This document shows, in pieces, positions 6,653-10,001 of a stretch of DNA of 10,001 nt. Under the pieces are notes generated by a model that was not told the DNA's origin, ran no database searches, and saw only the letters and a list, made by a program, of their open reading frames with translations. Within the stretch, counting starts at the first letter, position 1; each line of letters starts with the position of its first letter. Source of the stretch: DAOMFM01 sp035429825. Lineage in GTDB: Bacteria; Acidobacteriota; Blastocatellia; UBA7656; JADIYM01. The stretch is from assembly GCA_044224215.1 (NCBI GenBank), contig JBGAKX010000153.1:1-10001 (forward strand). The letters are read 5' to 3'. The translations under genes and the position numbers were made by a program.

Positions 6653-9600
6653 TTACGTCGTCAATCTGCGGTAGATCGACGGCATGCGCTCGGGCAGCGA
6701 CAGCACGTCGTCGATGATCGTGTACCCCACTTCGCCGTACATGTCCTTCAGCTGATCCTCGGACTCGCGATCGATCGTGATGCAGAACGGAGTGACACCC
6801 GACCGCTTCGCATGCCGCAGCGCCATCTTCGTGTCCTCTCGCGCGTACCGGCTGTCGCCATAGTCGTGGTCGTACGGCCGTCCGTCGCTCAGCACCACGA
6901 GCAGTTTGGTGCGCGCGGGCTGCTGCTCCAGTTTTGCTGACGCGTGACGAATCGCCGATCCGAGCCGAGTGTTGTTCTGGTAGCTGATGCCGCCGATCCG
7001 CTTCTCGACCTCGTGCGAATAGCTCTCCGAGAACTCCTTGAAGACGTGGAACTTGACGTTGCGCCGTCCCTCGCTCGTAAATCCGTACATCGAGTACATA
7101 TCGCCCACAGCCTCGAGCGCTTCGCTCATCAGCACGAGCCCCTCCTTCTCGATGTCGATGATTCGCCGGCCGGGGTGCGAGTAGGGCTGGTTCGGGTACC
7201 GGCTGATCGTCCGAGCCGTCGAGCTCGACATGTCGAGCAGAAACGACACGGCGACGTCGCGACGGCGACGCAGCTTGCGCGTATAGAGCCGTTCGTCGAT
7301 CCTGCCGATCGCACGCCGGTCGATCGCGTAGTTGATGACCGCGTCGAGGTCGAACTCCTCCCCGTCGATCTCGCCGCGGACGCGGCGCAGATCCTCGGGC
7401 CGCATCAGCTGGAACTGGTAGCGGATGGACGAGATGACGCCCGCATAGCGCGACCGGGCGAGCTCGACAAAGCTGCGGCTGCCGCGCGCGCCGCGCTTCT
7501 CGACCACACGGCACCATCCGACGCGGTGGTCGCCGAGCTCGCGGTCCCACTCGTCGTATGAATGCGCGACCTCGCCGGGCTCGAGGTCCTGTTCGGGTGC
7601 CTCGAGCGATGCGCCCGCGACGAGCATGTCGTCGTCCGGGTCCGTCGGTTCGTTGAGCGTACGCGACCAGTGCGACACCTGTTCGGTGGGGCCCTTCTTG
7701 CCGGCGACCTTGCCGGGTTGCGCGTCGTGCGACTCGGACGGAAGGTCGCCTGCCTCGCCAGAGCCGTCGTCGTCGAACGCCGCGGCAACCTGGTCGCCAC
7801 CGGCCGCGCTTCCTTCGCGATCGACGGTGACCAGTTCGTACAGGATCGACGTCGCGACGAGCGAGTCGCCGACCCTGGCGCCGTCGGCGTGGACGAACTC
7901 GCCGACGATTCGCTCGATCTCGGCGGCAAGGGCATCGAACCGGATGTGGCCCTCGGCACGGATGCCGCCGCCAAACGCCGCCTGCATCAGCATTTCGTGC
8001 ACGGCGCCGTCGAGCGTCAGTTCGTTGAGTGCCGGGCGCTTTGAGAATAGCCGGTCGCGAATGGCGTCCAGATCGCGCCGTATCCCCTTGTACGTCTGGC
8101 GGAGCCGCGCGTCGACGCGCCCGTTCTCCATGGTCGTGAAGATGCGTCGCGCGAGCAGCGCGTCCGGGTAGAGCTTCAGCACATCGGCGTAGCCGAAATC
8201 CGCGCGATGGCGCACCGCCTTGCGGCCCTTCTGTCGCAACCGTTCGGATGTCGTGGCAAATGCGGCCTGCAGCGACTCGGTGCTGCGCTCGTACGTTCCG
8301 AACTCGATCTGTCCCGCGCCGTGCGCCGCCATCACCTTGAACAGGCGGAAGTTGTCGTCGGCATCCGCGAACTCGGTTACGACCGCCGGCAGGTACACGG
8401 TCGAGCCGTCGCCGATCGTCGATTCCTCGGGCACGTCGTCGAGCGACGCGATGCCCAGCTGATGACCAGTCAGGCCTTCGACGTAGAGCCGCAGCGTCTG
8501 CGTCACCGAATCGAGCAAAAGGCCGCCCTCCGTCGCCGTGAGCGCGTCGCGGCTTCCGCGCGACTCGAGCGCGTAGTAGGCCTGCAGCTTGCGCGGATTT
8601 CCTTCGACGCGATCGAGCCCCGACAGCGCCCACTCCCGGAACTGGTCGAGCGACGCTTCGGCGAGCGCTCGTGGCGCGGCGCGAAAACACTCGATCGCAG
8701 CAGCCGGCGACCGTTCCGCGAGCTCGTTGACGATGGCGAACACCTCGGCAACGAGCGGGACGCCAAGTTTTGCCTCGCGGCGGCCCATCGCGACGACGAC
8801 CGCCGGGCTGAACTTCAGAAAGTGGTACGTGGCCGCGTTGCTCTGCAACGCCACCTTTCGGCAGAGCGCGTTCCAGCGCGCGTACACGTCCGAGCCGGCG
8901 ACCTGCATCACCGCTCCACCGGCAACGAAGTACTGCAGCGCGACGCTCCCCGAGCGCTCGAGGTGAATCTCGGTCTCGTCGAACAACGCGGCGGCTCCGT
9001 CGACGGCGCGCCCGCGAACGACGTCCGGGATCTTTGCAAAGAAGTCCGCCGCCGTGCCACCCGACCGGTGCGCGAACGCGGATGCGAGCGCCGTCGCGCG
9101 ATGCGCGAGCATCGGCTGCTCGGTCAGACCGCGAAGGTGATCGATCACGCGCGGCGCCGACTGCAGCAGCTCGCCGCTGTGTTTGACCGAGTGGCGCGCC
9201 AGCTCGAGACAGATCGCAAGCACCTCGTTCGCGAGGCGCGTATCGGCAAGCTCGTTGATGACCTGCGGGGTCGCGCGAAACGAATCGAGCGCCGTCTTGT
9301 TCGACAGCACCGCCTGGCGCGCGACGAACTGCAGCACGAGCAGCCGGTTCTGGGGCGACAGCTTGAGCAGTACCGCCGGGCTCGCGGCAAAGTACTCGAC
9401 CGACGTCTCGGGGTTCGTGGCGGCCAGCCGGTTGCCGATGTCCGCCCACATGCGCAGTTCGTCTTCGCGCAGCAGCGGCGCGACGTCGGGCACCGCGCGC
9501 AGCAGTTCGACCGATGCGCGCAGCGACACGGCGCCGAGCGTGATCGCGAGATCGATCGCGAGCGACGCGTAGTCCTTTGGCAGCCGCCAGACGCGCGTCG

Positions 9601-9673
9601 CAAGCGCGTCGAGCGTGGGCGCGCTGACGCCCTTCAGGTGCTTCTCGAGCTTGGCGCGCAGCGTGTCGGACAT
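6653..9673 (-). CDS. NorD/CbbO-like VWA-domain protein with a long helical-repeat N-terminus
   Basis: A 1006-residue protein whose C-terminal third (about 805-1006) is a von Willebrand A domain of the NorD/CbbO type. The MIDAS metal site is complete: D814-M-S816-S-S818 in 'FLLDMSSSTARTI', T902 in 'SYQNNTRLGSAIRH' and D930 in 'LVVLSDGRPYDHDYGD'. The ending 'SLPERMPSIYRRLT' is typical. Members work with MoxR AAA+ ATPases (NorQ, CbbQ) to activate or metallate a client such as nitric oxide reductase or Rubisco. Residues about 50-340 contain eight helical repeats spaced 37-44 residues, and 633-720 is an acidic linker like that in related cobalt-chelatase-type proteins. It is longer than typical NorD (about 630) and CbbO (about 780). 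I chose ATG at 9673, 22 bp after the NorQ-like stop; the open frame extends further but overlaps that gene. No client gene is visible, so NorD versus CbbO is undecided. Confidence 0.88.
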   Translation of the reverse strand: MSDTLRAKLEKHLKGVSAPTLDALATRVWRLPKDYASLAIDLAITLGAVSLRASVELLRAVPDVAPLLREDELRMWADIGNRLAATNPETSVEYFAASPAVLLKLSPQNRLLVLQFVARQAVLSNKTALDSFRATPQVINELADTRLANEVLAICLELARHSVKHSGELLQSAPRVIDHLRGLTEQPMLAHRATALASAFAHRSGGTAADFFAKIPDVVRGRAVDGAAALFDETEIHLERSGSVALQYFVAGGAVMQVAGSDVYARWNALCRKVALQSNAATYHFLKFSPAVVVAMGRREAKLGVPLVAEVFAIVNELAERSPAAAIECFRAAPRALAEASLDQFREWALSGLDRVEGNPRKLQAYYALESRGSRDALTATEGGLLLDSVTQTLRLYVEGLTGHQLGIASLDDVPEESTIGDGSTVYLPAVVTEFADADDNFRLFKVMAAHGAGQIEFGTYERSTESLQAAFATTSERLRQKGRKAVRHRADFGYADVLKLYPDALLARRIFTTMENGRVDARLRQTYKGIRRDLDAIRDRLFSKRPALNELTLDGAVHEMLMQAAFGGGIRAEGHIRFDALAAEIERIVGEFVHADGARVGDSLVATSILYELVTVDREGSAAGGDQVAAAFDDDGSGEAGDLPSESHDAQPGKVAGKKGPTEQVSHWSRTLNEPTDPDDDMLVAGASLEAPEQDLEPGEVAHSYDEWDRELGDHRVGWCRVVEKRGARGSRSFVELARSRYAGVISSIRYQFQLMRPEDLRRVRGEIDGEEFDLDAVINYAIDRRAIGRIDERLYTRKLRRRRDVAVSFLLDMSSSTARTISRYPNQPYSHPGRRIIDIEKEGLVLMSEALEAVGDMYSMYGFTSEGRRNVKFHVFKEFSESYSHEVEKRIGGISYQNNTRLGSAIRHASAKLEQQPARTKLLVVLSDGRPYDHDYGDSRYAREDTKMALRHAKRSGVTPFCITIDRESEDQLKDMYGEVGYTIIDDVLSLPERMPSIYRRLTT

Positions 9674-9695
9674 TCGAGCAGTCGCCGCCTGGTTA

Positions 9696-10001
9696 TCAGA
9701 TGACCGTTGTGACGATCTCGCGAATCGAGCGCTGCAGCTCGGGATCGTCGGTGATCGGGCTCGCAATGGCGACACCGCACGCGGTAACCGGGTCGATGCC
9801 GCGCGAGATGAGCTGCGCGGCGTAGACAAGCAGGCGTGTCGAGACGCCCTCTTCGAGACCGTGGCCCTTCAGGTTGCGCACCTTCTGGCCGATCGTCACC
9901 AGGTCCCGGGCCATCGGTTCGTCGACGCCGCCTTCGTGCTGCAGGATCGCGGATTCGGTATCGGGCGGCGGATACGTGAACTCGAGCGACACGAACCGTT
10001 G
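9696..10001 (-). CDS. NorQ/CbbQ-type MoxR AAA+ ATPase, C-terminal 101 residues (5' end outside window)
   Basis: The frame is open to the right edge, where it reads 'QRFVSLEFTYPPPDTESAIL', the start of the C-terminal lid region of CbbQ/NorQ ATPases. It continues with 'ARDLVTIGQKVRNLK', 'GVSTRLLVYAAQLISRGIDP' (the STR arginine is the likely sensor-2 residue) and 'AIASPITDDPELQRSI'. The Walker A and B motifs must lie outside the window. A GTG at 9992 is not the start, since family sequence continues beyond it. The protein would be a hexameric MoxR-class ATPase that acts on a client enzyme through its VWA partner, which is encoded 22 bp downstream on the same strand. The pairing supports both identifications. 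Whether the client is nitric oxide reductase, Rubisco or something else cannot be told from here. Confidence 0.87.
   Translation of the reverse strand, partial: QRFVSLEFTYPPPDTESAILQHEGGVDEPMARDLVTIGQKVRNLKGHGLEEGVSTRLLVYAAQLISRGIDPVTACGVAIASPITDDPELQRSIREIVTTVI

Noticed and set aside
6486..9449. A 987-codon open frame on the minus strand overlapping the NorD-like gene in another frame
   Set aside because: It is Arg/Ala/Gly-rich with no recognisable motif, and it shares its strand with a gene that has an intact VWA domain. Long spurious frames are expected when third positions are mostly G or C.
8207..9703. A 498-codon plus-strand frame opposite the NorD-like gene
   Set aside because: It has no motif, is highly rich in Arg and Val, and lies antisense to the repeat region of a supported gene.
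9992..10001. GTG at 9992 (minus strand) as the start of the ATPase gene
   Set aside because: Codons beyond it (Q-R-F) continue the family pattern, and the Walker motifs are missing, so the gene extends past the edge.

Overview
The window reads as ordinary chromosomal DNA from a GC-rich bacterium (roughly two-thirds G+C by eye, strong third-position GC bias, dense coding). The gene set points to Acidobacteriota, perhaps a Vicinamibacteria-type soil lineage: a MenG-type methyltransferase, a DUF3052 protein, a zinc-ribbon/two-helix membrane protein with a C-terminal 'PPSVTEGPTQLF' motif, and a large NorD-like VWA protein. This placement is inference from protein style; there is no rRNA or other phylogenetic marker. 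No phage, transposon, CRISPR, tRNA or rRNA is visible, and no stretch over 300 bases lacks a gene.

Layout. (1) 1-354, plus strand: C-terminal part of a DUF3052 protein, cut by the window edge. (2) 373-1050, minus strand: a zinc-ribbon membrane protein, convergent with gene 1. (3) 1051-1171: a 121-bp divergent promoter region with a candidate promoter for each direction. (4) 1172-6606, plus strand: a tightly packed run of five genes, namely an exported M16-family protein that has lost its zinc motif, menG/ubiE (ATGA overlap), tldD (11-bp overlap), tldE/pmbA (22-bp gap) and a small membrane-anchored protein of unknown role (31-bp gap). (5) 6607-6652: a short convergent spacer with three tandem 10-bp repeats ending in a perfect palindrome. 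(6) 6653-10001, minus strand: a NorD/CbbO-like VWA protein of about 1006 residues, preceded by the C-terminal end of its NorQ/CbbQ-type MoxR AAA+ ATPase partner, which runs off the right edge.

How the genes work together. TldD (with HExxxH) and TldE (without it) should form the heterodimeric TldD/E peptidase. The M16-like protein is predicted to sit outside the cytoplasmic membrane and to be non-catalytic, so it probably pairs with an active M16 subunit encoded elsewhere. MenG makes the last methylation in menaquinone synthesis and has no obvious link to the peptidases beyond co-transcription. The NorQ/NorD pair is a MoxR-VWA chaperone module that remodels or metallates a client enzyme; no client gene is in view.

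I found no clear new system. The points most worth following are the eight-fold, roughly 37-residue repeat in the N-terminal half of the NorD-like protein, the orphan inactive M16 protein co-transcribed with tldDE, and the tandem decamer repeat between the convergent operons.
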